Shown: one piece after another, positions 18,364-25,984 of the stretch | Layout: every line of letters starts with the position of its first letter | Position numbering within the stretch: the first letter of the stretch is position 1 | Source: JAFARE01 sp963777285 | Lineage (GTDB): Bacteria > Chloroflexota > Dormibacteria > Aeolococcales > Aeolococcaceae | Direction: 5' to 3' | DNA length: 64,000 nt | Assembly: GCA_963777285.1 (NCBI GenBank) | Contig: CAVZPR010000002.1 | Location: 868,001-932,000, forward strand | Notes under the pieces: generated by a model | Databases searched by the model: none | Seen by the model: the letters and a program-made list of their open reading frames with translations, nothing else | What the model was told of the DNA's origin: nothing | Translations under genes and position numbers: made by a program

Positions 18364-18792
18364 TCAGTGCACCACGTTGCTGACAACTATGGCAGCAATC
18401 ACGATGAGCACCACCATGCACGCGGCCATCACGGCGACGCGGCGCAGGTCCGCCGGCACGTACGGCACGCGGTCGAAGGGGATCGCAGCGTCGTCGCTGT
18501 CGAGCGGCTGGAACATGGCCGCGGCGGTCGCCGGGGCTCGCGAGGGCCGCACGGCTCTGGCGCTGGCCGCGGCGGCGGGGGTCAGCCGCTCGACGCGGCG
18601 GCGCGTGCCCGCGGACGGCTCCGCCTCCGCCACCGCTGCCGCCACGAGCGGCTCACTCGCGTCGACCTGCGACGCCTCCGGGACGCCGCGCGTCGCAGCC
18701 GTGGAGGCCGGCGCTTCGGGACGCGGTCGTGGAGCGGTCGGCGATCGCCGCTGCGCCGCCCGCTGCTTCTGCTTCCTCGTCTTCTTGGCCAT
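18364..18792 (-). CDS. Small basic, low-complexity protein with C-terminal TM anchor
   Basis: 142 aa, not recognised. The N-terminus is highly basic (MAKKTRKQKQRAAQRR), the middle is Ala/Pro/Arg/Ser-rich and disordered, and the C-terminus has one TM helix (VAVMAACMVVLIVIAAIVVSNVV, about 117-140). A tail-anchored topology is predicted. It is encoded directly before the ArsA/GET3-like ATPase; GET3 handles tail-anchored proteins in eukaryotes, so the proximity is suggestive but unproven. It is first in the operon, about 220 nt downstream of a strong consensus promoter. Confidence 0.65.
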   Translation of the reverse strand: MAKKTRKQKQRAAQRRSPTAPRPRPEAPASTAATRGVPEASQVDASEPLVAAAVAEAEPSAGTRRRVERLTPAAAASARAVRPSRAPATAAAMFQPLDSDDAAIPFDRVPYVPADLRRVAVMAACMVVLIVIAAIVVSNVVH

Positions 18793-19012
18793 CGCGATCT
18801 CAAGCAAGCGTATCAGGCGCTCGGACCGCACTCCGAAGGCCACGGCGTCCCCGTGGCGGCGGCGACGCCCCCTCGCCGGAGGGGGTTTGGCAGCGGGCCA
18901 CCGGATGGCGCGGCCTCAGCGGATCGCGAAGCCGGAGCGGTGGGCAGGGACCCGGCGCCCGCTGCCGAGAAGCCACTCGAGGGAGGAGGTGCAGCCCAAC
19001 ATCTTGTGGCTT
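18793..19012 (-). other. Long structured 5' leader upstream of the tail-anchored protein
   Basis: About 220 nt between the predicted transcription start and the ATG at 18792. It contains a 7-bp GC stem CCCCCTC-GCCG-GAGGGGG (18868-18885) and a 6-bp stem CCACGG-CGTC-CCGTGG near 18840-18855. A short open frame (MLGCTSSLEW..., about 28 codons, 18916-19001) lies in the leader. No known riboswitch or ncRNA was recognised. Most other genes here are leaderless, so this leader stands out. Confidence 0.4.
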
Positions 19013-19019
19013 GGCGCGC

Positions 19020-19047
19020 AGCATAACACATCATAAGGTGGTGTCAA
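19020..19047 (-). promoter_or_regulatory. Consensus promoter TTGACA-16-TATGCT
   Basis: Minus-strand TTGACA (19047-19042), 16-bp spacer and TATGCT (19025-19020). It overlaps the 3' end of the lipM-like gene and points to the ArsA-like operon. It is the only promoter I found here with a perfect -35 box and near-standard spacing to a good -10 box. Confidence 0.7.
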
Positions 19048-19807
19048 GCAGGCGATCCCCGAGAACGGCCCGGAATCCAGCGGCCAGCGCCGCGGCCAAT
19101 TCTCCGGCTTCCACCCGCCGCCCCAGGAGCTCGCTGACCCCGCCCGGCGCCGCCTCGCCGCCACTGCGCAGGTAGGCCCCGGCGCGGGAAGGCTCCAGCA
19201 GCACGCTGCCGTGCTGCAGCAGGGCCCCGGCGCGGCGCGCCTGGGCGCTGCCCACCAGCTTGCGGCCGTGGACGTCGACGAGCTCGTGCGCCCCGGGCAC
19301 CGCGAAGCAGTCGGCGTGCGCTGCCGCGCGGCGCGCCTGCGCGCGCGTGTCGCGAGCGCGGAGCTGCTCCCGGGTGGCCACGCCCAGGCGTCGCAGCCCG
19401 AGCGCCACGGCGCGATGGATCCGGGCGCACGCCGCCAGGACGTCGCCGCCGAGGTCGGGGTCCGACGCGCGGCACACCACCGCGTAGGTCACCTCGGCGT
19501 CGTGCAGGACCGCTCGGCCGCCGCTGGGCCGGCGCACCACGTCGACGCCGTCGCGGTGGCAGGCCGCCTCGTCGACGTCGGACGCCGCCTGGAGACGGCC
19601 CAGGCTGAGGCACGGCGGCGCGAATCCGTAGAGGCGGACCGCGCCCTCGATCTCGCCGCCCGCGCAGGCGTCGAGCAGCTCGAGGTCGCGACGCATGTTC
19701 AGCGCGCCGGGCGCGGGAGGGTCGATCACGAGTGCCAGCCCGCCGCGGCCCGGCGCGTGCGGCGCTGCCAGGTCAGACGTTGAAACGGAAGTGGACGACG
19801 TCACCAT
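19031..19807 (-). CDS. lipM: Lipoyl/octanoyl transferase, LipM-like (BPL/LplA/LipB family)
   Basis: 258 aa, single catalytic domain of the biotin/lipoate ligase family. Motifs are VVRRPSGGRAVLHDAEVTYAV, ADCFAVPGAHELVDVHGRKL and VGSAQARRAGALLQHGSVLL. The Cys in DCF, just before the K-x-x-G-SAQ segment, corresponds by position to the active-site Cys of Bacillus-type LipM, so octanoyl transfer from acyl carrier protein to GcvH is more likely than ATP-dependent lipoate ligation. No LplA C-terminal domain is present. The start is uncertain: the ATG at 19807 overlaps ychF by 35 nt, and shorter in-frame starts exist. Confidence 0.8.
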   Translation of the reverse strand: MVTSSTSVSTSDLAAPHAPGRGGLALVIDPPAPGALNMRRDLELLDACAGGEIEGAVRLYGFAPPCLSLGRLQAASDVDEAACHRDGVDVVRRPSGGRAVLHDAEVTYAVVCRASDPDLGGDVLAACARIHRAVALGLRRLGVATREQLRARDTRAQARRAAAHADCFAVPGAHELVDVHGRKLVGSAQARRAGALLQHGSVLLEPSRAGAYLRSGGEAAPGGVSELLGRRVEAGELAAALAAGFRAVLGDRLLDTTL

Positions 19808-20861
19808 CGCGCATCACGTAGTCTCGCCCCTCCAGCCGCAGCCTGCCCTGCTCGCGCACGGCGGCCATCGACCCGGCGGCGAGCAGATCGGCGGCGGCGA
19901 CGACCTCGGCGCGGATGAACCCGCGGGCGAAGTCGGTGTGGATGGCGGCGGCGGCGTCCAGCGCGCTGCCGCCATCGCGCAGCGTCCAGGCGCGCACCTC
20001 GGTGTCGCCGGCGGTGAAGAAGGTCAGCAGGCGCAGAAGCCCGTACGCCGCGCGCGCGGCGCGGTGCAGCCCCGGTTCTGCCAGGCCCAGGTCGTCGAGA
20101 AACGCAGCCCGGTCGCCGGCCTCGAGATCGAGCAGCTCCGTCTCGATCCGCGCCGACACGGCGATCGCCTCGCCGCCGGCGGCTGCGGCGCGCGCCGTCA
20201 GCGCATCGGGCAGCTTCGTCGCAGCGCTGCGCTCGTCCACGTTCGCCACCACCAGCAGCGGTTTCGCGGTGAGCAGCCACAGGTCGCGCAGCGCCTCGTG
20301 CTCGGCGGCCGTCAACGGCATGGTGCGCACGGAGCTGCCGGCGTCGAGGTGCGCGCTGACGCGGCGCAGCAGCTCCAGCAAGTCGAGCCGCTTCTCCTTC
20401 TCCAGCCGGGACGCGCGCTCGGCGCGCTCCAGGCGGCGGGCCACGGTCTCGAGGTCGGCGAGCTGCAGCTCCAGCTCGACGACGTCCATGTCGCGGACCG
20501 GGTCCACGGCGCCCTCGACATGGCTGACGTCGGGGTCGTCGAAGGCGCGCACCACCAGCGCCACCGCGTCCACCTCGCGGATGTGCCCGAGGAAGCGGTT
20601 GCCCAGGCCCTCCCCGCGGCTTGCGCCTCGCACCAGACCGGCGATGTCCGTGAACGCGACCGTGGCCGGGATGACCTTCGGCGGCTGGAACATCGCCGCG
20701 AGCCTGTCCAGCCGCGCATCGGGCACCGGGACGATGCCGGTGTTCGGCTCGATGGTGGTGAACGGATAGTTGCCCACCTGCGCACCGGCGCGCGTCAGCG
20801 CGTTGAACAGCGTGGACTTGCCGGCGTTGGGGAGACCGACGATGCCGACGCTGAGGCTCAC
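19773..20861 (-). CDS. ychF: Redox-regulated ribosome-associated ATPase YchF (Obg family)
   Basis: 362 aa, full length. G1 is GLPNAGKSTLFNALT (about 8-22), then NYPFTTIEPNTG, G3 DIAGLVRGASRGEGLGN (about 68-84) and NVDE in place of NKxD (about 208-211), the change that makes YchF prefer ATP. The C-terminal TGS domain (TFFTAGDTEVRAWTLRDG, FIRAEVV, GRLRLEGRDYVMRDGDVVHF) is complete. The GTG start lies 25 nt after the lysC stop, so it can be read as a continuation of the threonine operon. Confidence 0.96.
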   Translation of the reverse strand: MSLSVGIVGLPNAGKSTLFNALTRAGAQVGNYPFTTIEPNTGIVPVPDARLDRLAAMFQPPKVIPATVAFTDIAGLVRGASRGEGLGNRFLGHIREVDAVALVVRAFDDPDVSHVEGAVDPVRDMDVVELELQLADLETVARRLERAERASRLEKEKRLDLLELLRRVSAHLDAGSSVRTMPLTAAEHEALRDLWLLTAKPLLVVANVDERSAATKLPDALTARAAAAGGEAIAVSARIETELLDLEAGDRAAFLDDLGLAEPGLHRAARAAYGLLRLLTFFTAGDTEVRAWTLRDGGSALDAAAAIHTDFARGFIRAEVVAAADLLAAGSMAAVREQGRLRLEGRDYVMRDGDVVHFRFNV

Positions 20862-20886
20862 GACGGCGTCAGCGCCGCCCGCGCGC

Positions 20887-22101
20887 TCAGATCGTCTCCA
20901 GCTCGAACGCCGCGTGCAGCGCGCGGACGGCGTCGCGCACCGCGTCGCGCGCGATGATGCACGTGATGTGGATCTCGCCGGACGAGATCATCTGGATGTT
21001 GATCCCGGAGTCGGCGAGGGTGCGGAACACGCGTGCGAACACGCCGGGTGTGCCGCGCAGGCCGGTGCCGACGACGCTCACCTTGGCGATGTCGGCGGCA
21101 GCCGTGTAGCCGCGAGCACCGACGTCGCGCGACGTCTGCTCGAGTATGGGGCGCGCCCGGCGCAGGTCCGTCTCGGCGATGGTGAAGCTCACGTCCGTGC
21201 TGCCGTCGTGCGCGATGTTCTGCACGATGATGTCGACGTTGATCGATGCCACGGCCAGCGGATCGAAGATTGCAGCGGCGACCCCGGGGCTGTCCGGGAC
21301 ACCGAGCAGCGTCACCTTGGCGACGTCTGTCTCTTGCGCGATGCCGCGCACCTTCTGACGTTCTTCCATGCGTGGATGGCTGCAGATCACCGTTCCGGGC
21401 CCGTCGTCGAAGGTCGAGCGTACCCGGATCTCCATGGCGTACGCCTCGGCGATCTCCACAGCGCGCGGATGCAGCACGCGCGCGCCGGCGGCGGCGAACT
21501 CGAGCATCTCGCCGAACGCGATCTCAGGGATGACGCGCGCCTGCGCCACGATGCGCGGGTCCGCGGTGTGCACGCCGGCGACGTCGGTGAAGATCTCGCA
21601 GCGGTCTGCGGCGACGGCCACCGCCAGCGCCACGGCCGATGTGTCCGACCCGCCGCGTCCCAGCGTGGTGATGTCGAGGTCCGCTGTCGCGCCCTGGAAA
21701 CCGGCGACCACCACGACGCGGCCGGCGCCGAGCTCGTCGAGGACGCGCTGCGGCACGATGTCGACGATCCGGGCGGTGCGGTGCACGCGGCTGGTGCGGA
21801 TCCCCGCCTGCAGCCCGGTGAGCGACACCGCCGGCGTTCCCGCCGCGACCAGCGCCATGGCCAGCAGCGGCGCCGTGATCAGCTCGCCGCTGCTGAGCAG
21901 CATGTCCATCTCGCGAGATGGGGGATCGCTCGCCACGCTGTGCGCCAGCGCGATCAGCTCGTCGGTGGTCTCTCCCATGGCGCTGACCACCACGACGATC
22001 TCCGCGCCGGGCAGCGACTCGCGCACGCGCCGCGCCACCCGGCGCAGCTTCGCGGGCGTGGCCACGCTGCTGCCGCCGTACTTCTGCACGATGCGCGTCA
22101 T
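20887..22101 (-). CDS. lysC: Aspartate kinase
   Basis: 404 aa aspartokinase, phosphorylating L-aspartate at the head of Lys/Thr/Met synthesis. The amino-acid kinase domain starts KYGGSSVATPAKLRRVA and carries the nucleotide-site GRGGSDTSAVALA (about 158-170). Two C-terminal ACT domains follow (VTLLGVPDSPGVAAAIF and VSVVGTGLRGTPGVFARVF), giving feedback control. The ATG at 22101 overlaps the thrB stop (ATGA). It is the last biosynthetic gene of hom-thrC-thrB-lysC; whether it is expressed as one polypeptide or with an internal beta start is not clear. Confidence 0.95.
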   Translation of the reverse strand: MTRIVQKYGGSSVATPAKLRRVARRVRESLPGAEIVVVVSAMGETTDELIALAHSVASDPPSREMDMLLSSGELITAPLLAMALVAAGTPAVSLTGLQAGIRTSRVHRTARIVDIVPQRVLDELGAGRVVVVAGFQGATADLDITTLGRGGSDTSAVALAVAVAADRCEIFTDVAGVHTADPRIVAQARVIPEIAFGEMLEFAAAGARVLHPRAVEIAEAYAMEIRVRSTFDDGPGTVICSHPRMEERQKVRGIAQETDVAKVTLLGVPDSPGVAAAIFDPLAVASINVDIIVQNIAHDGSTDVSFTIAETDLRRARPILEQTSRDVGARGYTAAADIAKVSVVGTGLRGTPGVFARVFRTLADSGINIQMISSGEIHITCIIARDAVRDAVRALHAAFELETI

Positions 22102-22997
22102 GGCTTGACGTCGACGCGCGCACCGTAGTTGCGCGGCTGCAGCACGACCGTCGACCCGGCGAGCGCTGCTCGCTGCGCGCACGCCTGCATCGCCGCTGCG
22201 ACCGGCGCAGGGTCCTCGCCGGTGAGCGCCACCACCGCCGGACCAGCCCCCGCCAGCGCCGCCCCGGCCGCGCCCGCCGCCCGCGCCGCGTCGATCAGCC
22301 TGGCCGCCTCCGGGGCCAGCGCCAGGCGCGCCGGCTGGTGCCAGCGGTCGTCCATCGCCGCGCCGAGCAGGGTCAGGTCGTCGAGCGCCAGGGCGCGCAC
22401 CAGGAGGGCGCAGCGGCCCGCGTTGTAGATCGCGTCGTCGCGGCTGAAACGATCAGGCACGACCGCGCGAGAATCGGCCGTGCTCAGCTCGGCCTGGGGC
22501 AGGAACACGATCACCCGCAGCCGGTCGGGCACGGCGATGGTCACGGCCGGGGCGCCGGGAGCGCACACCGCCAGCCCGCCGAGGAGCGCTGCGGCGGCGT
22601 TGTCGCGGTGTCCCTCGAGGTCGGCCACGCACGCGATCACCTGCTGCTCGTCCCACGGCGCCTGGTGCAGCGCCACGGCGGCGAGCACGCCGGACAGCGA
22701 CGCGGCGGCGCTCGAGCCCAGCCCGCGGGCCATGGGGATGCGGCTGGTGCAGCGGAAGTGCGCTCCGGCGGGGGTCACGCCCAGCCGGCGTGCCGCCGCG
22801 ACGTAGGCCCGGGTGACCAGGTTGTGCTCCGGATCGTGCAGGTCCGCCGGCGCCGGGTCGCCCGGGTCGATGCTGATCGCTCCGTCCTCGCGGCTCTCCA
22901 CCCACACGTCGTTCTGCAGCTGCAGCGCGAGTCCGAGGATGTCGAAGCCGGGGCCGAGGTTGGCCACGCTCGCCGGCGCGGCGATGCGGACCCGCAT
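22098..22997 (-). CDS. thrB: Homoserine kinase
   Basis: 299-aa GHMP-family kinase converting homoserine to O-phosphohomoserine. Visible motifs are RIAAPASVANLGPGFDILGLA at the N-terminus, the GHMP loop PMARGLGSSAAASLSG (about 88-103) and the C-terminal GAALAGAGPAVVAL (about 248-261). The length is standard. The start is 8 nt from the thrC stop, and the stop overlaps the lysC start. Confidence 0.95.
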   Translation of the reverse strand: MRVRIAAPASVANLGPGFDILGLALQLQNDVWVESREDGAISIDPGDPAPADLHDPEHNLVTRAYVAAARRLGVTPAGAHFRCTSRIPMARGLGSSAAASLSGVLAAVALHQAPWDEQQVIACVADLEGHRDNAAAALLGGLAVCAPGAPAVTIAVPDRLRVIVFLPQAELSTADSRAVVPDRFSRDDAIYNAGRCALLVRALALDDLTLLGAAMDDRWHQPARLALAPEAARLIDAARAAGAAGAALAGAGPAVVALTGEDPAPVAAAMQACAQRAALAGSTVVLQPRNYGARVDVKP

Positions 22998-23004
22998 CAG
23001 CGTG

Positions 23005-24064
23005 TCACGCGCGTGGCAGGCGCAGGGCGGAGCGCACCGCGGCCGCGTCTGCGGCGGCGCGGATCGGCTCGCTCACCCACGTGGCCGCGGTGGCGGGGTC
23101 CTTGAGCCCGTTGCCGGTGATCACGCACACCACGTGGCTGCCGGGCGCGACCCAGCCGTCGCGGACCGCCTGCTCCAGCACGGCCAGGGACGCTGCCGAC
23201 GCCGGTTCGCCGAAGACGCCTTCCGCCTGGGCCAGCCGCCGCTGCGCGTCCAGGAGCGTCTCGTCGTCGACCGCGGCGATCATCCCCTCGGACTCGTCGC
23301 GGGCGGCGATCGCTCCCTCCCACGACGCGGGGTGGCCGATGCGGATCGCCGACGCCACCGTGTGGGGATCGTCGACCGGGTGGCCCGTCACCAGCGGCGC
23401 CGCGCCGGCGGCCTGGCCTCCGAGCATGCGGGGCAGCCGGGTGCAGCGGCCCAGCGGCGTGGAACTGGCGGAAGCCGCGCCAGTACGCGGTGATGTTGCC
23501 CGCGTTGCCCACGGGCAGCGCAAGAACGTCGGGCGCGTCGCCGAGCTCGTCGACCACCTCGAAGGCCGCCGTCTTCTGCCCTTCGAGGCGGTGCGGGTTG
23601 ACGCTGTTGACCAGCGTGCCCACCCCGGAAGCGGCCAGCTCGCGCGCCACGCGCAGCGCGCGGTCGAATCCGCCGGGCACGGCCACGACGGTGGCGCCGT
23701 GCACCTGGGCCTGGAGCAACTTGCCGGCGGCGACGCCGCCCTCGGGCACGACCACCACGGTGCGCAGACCGAAACGGCCGCCGTACGCCGCCGCCGACGC
23801 GCTGGTGTTCCCGGTGGAGGCGCAGAGCAGCGTCCGGCTTCCCTCCTGGAGCGCGCGCGCCACGGCCACCACCATGCCGCGGTCCTTGAACGATCCCGTG
23901 GGGTTGAGGCCCTCGAGCTTGAAGTGGAGCGAGCCGAGACCCAGCGCCGGGCCGAGGGTGCGCGACGCGACGCAGGGCGTGCCGCCCTCGCCGAGGCTGA
24001 TGCGCGGCGTGCCGGCGTCGAGCGGCAGCCACTCGGCGTAGCGATCGAGGAGGCCCGCGCTCAC
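23005..24064 (-). CDS. thrC: Threonine synthase, interrupted by a +1 frameshift
   Basis: PLP enzyme converting O-phosphohomoserine to threonine. The first frame has SLGEGGTPC, KLEGLNPTGSFKDRGMVVA (PLP Lys in SFKDRG), CASTGNTSASAAAYG and ALPVGNAGNITAYWRGFRQFHA. The second frame resumes with LGRCTRLPRMLGGQAAGAAP and runs to the stop at 23005 (GVFGEPASAASLAVL, CVITGNGLKDP). Removing one base near 23457 restores FHALGRCTRLPRM, the expected family sequence. A threonine operon without ThrC is unlikely, so an assembly or sequencing error is the better explanation. The start overlaps the hom stop by 4 nt. Confidence 0.92.
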
Positions 24065-25350
24065 CCCGGGCTCTCGAGCCTGTCCATGGCGCAGGCGATC
24101 TCGCGGACCGGCGCCAGCGTGTCCAGCGTCTCCAGCGCCCGGTCGTGCACCGCACGCGGCGCCGTTCCGGTGACGACCAGCAGCTGCGGGTGCGGCCCGT
24201 CGAGCGGTGGCTTGTCGACCGTCTCCACCACGGGCACGCCCCGATCCTCGAGTGCCTGCACGACGAGCGCGCGCGCTTCGGGCGAGTCCTCGACGCGCAG
24301 CCGGACATAACCGGCGACCTCGACATCGTCATCCCCGAGCAGAGGCGCGCGCTGCGCCCGCGGCAGCGGCGGCGCGGCGCCGCGGGCGCGCACCGCCGCG
24401 ACCACGTCCGACACGACCGCGCTCGCCGTGGAAGCACCGCCCGCGCCGACCCCGGACAGGCGCACTGTGCGCGCCAGGTCGCTCGAGATTATGACAGCAT
24501 TGGCATCATCATCGACGTCGTGCAGGTCGTGTCCCTCGGGGACGAGCGCCGGGCGCACGCGCAGGTGCACACGTCCGGAGGTGGACCGCTCGGCGTGCGC
24601 CACCAGCTTCACCGTGTAGCCGAGCTGGCCCGTGTAGGCGAGGTCCTCGCGCGCGATCGCGCCGATGCCCTGCCGGTCGACGGACTCGACGGGCACGTGA
24701 GCGCCGAACGCCAGCCAGGACATGATCACGAGCTTGTGGGCGGCGTCCCATCCGTCGATGTCGGAGCTGGGATCCGCCTCTGCGAACCCCGCGCGCTGGG
24801 CGGCGCGCAGCGCAGTGGCGAGACCGATTCCGTCGCGCCGCATGCGCGTCAGGATGACGTTGGTGGTGCCGTTGATCACCGCGTCGAGGGCCTCGATGCG
24901 ATCGCCGCCCAGGCTGTCGCGCAGCAGCGCGATGACCGGAAGGCCCGCGCCGACGGCCGCCTCGAACCAGATGCCGGTGCCGTGCGCGGCCGCGACCTCG
25001 GCGAGTTGCGGACCGGATCCCGCGATCAGCGCCTTGTTCGCTGTGACCACGACCTTGCCCTGCGACAGAGCGCGCTCGGCGAGCACCGCGGCGACGCCGG
25101 TCCCGCCCATGACCTCGACGACCACCGCAACCGCGGGGTCATCGACCACGGTGGCGGGATCATCGACGAGCGGCACCGAGCGGAGGTCGACGTCGCGTGG
25201 CTTGCGCACGTCACGCACCGCGACGCGGCGCAGCACCGGCATGCGGCCGGCGCGGTCGGCGAGCAGCTCCCAGTCGGACATAAGCCGCGCCGCAACGGCC
25301 GACCCCACCGTGCCCAGGCCGATCAGGCCCACGCCGACTGTCTCCGGCAT
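24061..25350 (-). CDS. hom: Homoserine dehydrogenase
   Basis: 429 aa, NAD(P)-dependent reduction of aspartate semialdehyde to homoserine. The Rossmann start is VGLIGLGTVGSAVAARL, followed by VVVTANKALIAG, the catalytic region INGTTNVILTRM, AGFAEADPSSDIDGWDAAHK (catalytic Lys) and a C-terminal ACT domain (VEVAGYVRLRVEDSPEARAL) for threonine feedback. The ATG at 25350 is 6 nt downstream of TACAAT, so the operon mRNA hom-thrC-thrB-lysC should be leaderless. There is therefore no room for a threonine attenuator or T-box. Confidence 0.96.
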   Translation of the reverse strand: MPETVGVGLIGLGTVGSAVAARLMSDWELLADRAGRMPVLRRVAVRDVRKPRDVDLRSVPLVDDPATVVDDPAVAVVVEVMGGTGVAAVLAERALSQGKVVVTANKALIAGSGPQLAEVAAAHGTGIWFEAAVGAGLPVIALLRDSLGGDRIEALDAVINGTTNVILTRMRRDGIGLATALRAAQRAGFAEADPSSDIDGWDAAHKLVIMSWLAFGAHVPVESVDRQGIGAIAREDLAYTGQLGYTVKLVAHAERSTSGRVHLRVRPALVPEGHDLHDVDDDANAVIISSDLARTVRLSGVGAGGASTASAVVSDVVAAVRARGAAPPLPRAQRAPLLGDDDVEVAGYVRLRVEDSPEARALVVQALEDRGVPVVETVDKPPLDGPHPQLLVVTGTAPRAVHDRALETLDTLAPVREIACAMDRLESPG

Positions 25351-25356
25351 CGCCGG

Positions 25357-25362
25357 ATTGTA
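25357..25362 (-). promoter_or_regulatory. -10 element TACAAT, leaderless promoter of the threonine operon
   Basis: TACAAT on the minus strand ends exactly 6 nt before the hom ATG. The -35 region would lie inside the end of the response-regulator gene and shows no TTGACA. Confidence 0.65.
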
Positions 25363-25378
25363 AGAGTCCGCCGCGGAG

Positions 25379-25984
25379 CTAGATGAGGTGGCGCTTCCAG
25401 GCGATGAGCACGGCGGCGGCACGGTCGCGACACGCGAGCTTGGCGAAGATGTTGCTCACGTGCGTCTTCACGGTGTTCTCACTGACGAACAGCTGCGTGG
25501 CGATCTCCGCGTTGTTGCGCCCGTCCGCCATGAGGCGGAGCACGTCGCGCTCGCGCGCGGTGAGCGCCGGGTGATGGTCCTCACCCGCCGCGCGCACCAT
25601 CTCGGGGTCGAGCAGTGACGCACCCGCGGCGACCTGACGGATGGCGCCCGCCAGCTCCTCGCGCGTCGCGTCCTTGAGCAGGTAGCCGCGCGCCCCTGCC
25701 TGCAGCGACGGGAAGATGTAGTCCTCGTTGCGGTACGTGGTCAGCACGATCACTCGAGCATCGGGGTCGCCGGCCCGGATGCGGCGCAGCGCCTCGATGC
25801 CATCCATCGTCGGCATCTGCACGTCGAGCAGGATCACGTCCGGGTGCAGCGCCGCCGCCTGCGCCACCGCCTCGTCACCGTCGGCCGCCCGCCCCACGAC
25901 GTCGATGTCGTCCTCCAGCTCGAGCATGGTGACGAGACCGTGCTGCACCACGGGGTGGTCGTCAGCGACCAGCACGCGGATCAT
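25379..25984 (-). CDS. NarL/LuxR-family response regulator
   Basis: 201 aa. Receiver domain 1-118 with the phospho-Asp in HPDVILLDVQMPTMDG (Asp54 or nearby), the acidic pair ADDH near the N-terminus and Lys in LLKDATREEL. The LuxR-type helix-turn-helix follows (LTARERDVLRLMADGRNNAE, then FVSENTVKTHVSNIFAKL, about 138-185). It is co-encoded with the sensor kinase at 25981 (4-nt overlap). Target genes are unknown. Confidence 0.95.
   Translation of the reverse strand: MIRVLVADDHPVVQHGLVTMLELEDDIDVVGRAADGDEAVAQAAALHPDVILLDVQMPTMDGIEALRRIRAGDPDARVIVLTTYRNEDYIFPSLQAGARGYLLKDATREELAGAIRQVAAGASLLDPEMVRAAGEDHHPALTARERDVLRLMADGRNNAEIATQLFVSENTVKTHVSNIFAKLACRDRAAAVLIAWKRHLI

Noticed and set aside
25351..25378. 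Threonine attenuator or T-box upstream of hom
   Set aside because: The -10 hexamer lies 6 nt from the start codon, so no leader RNA exists.
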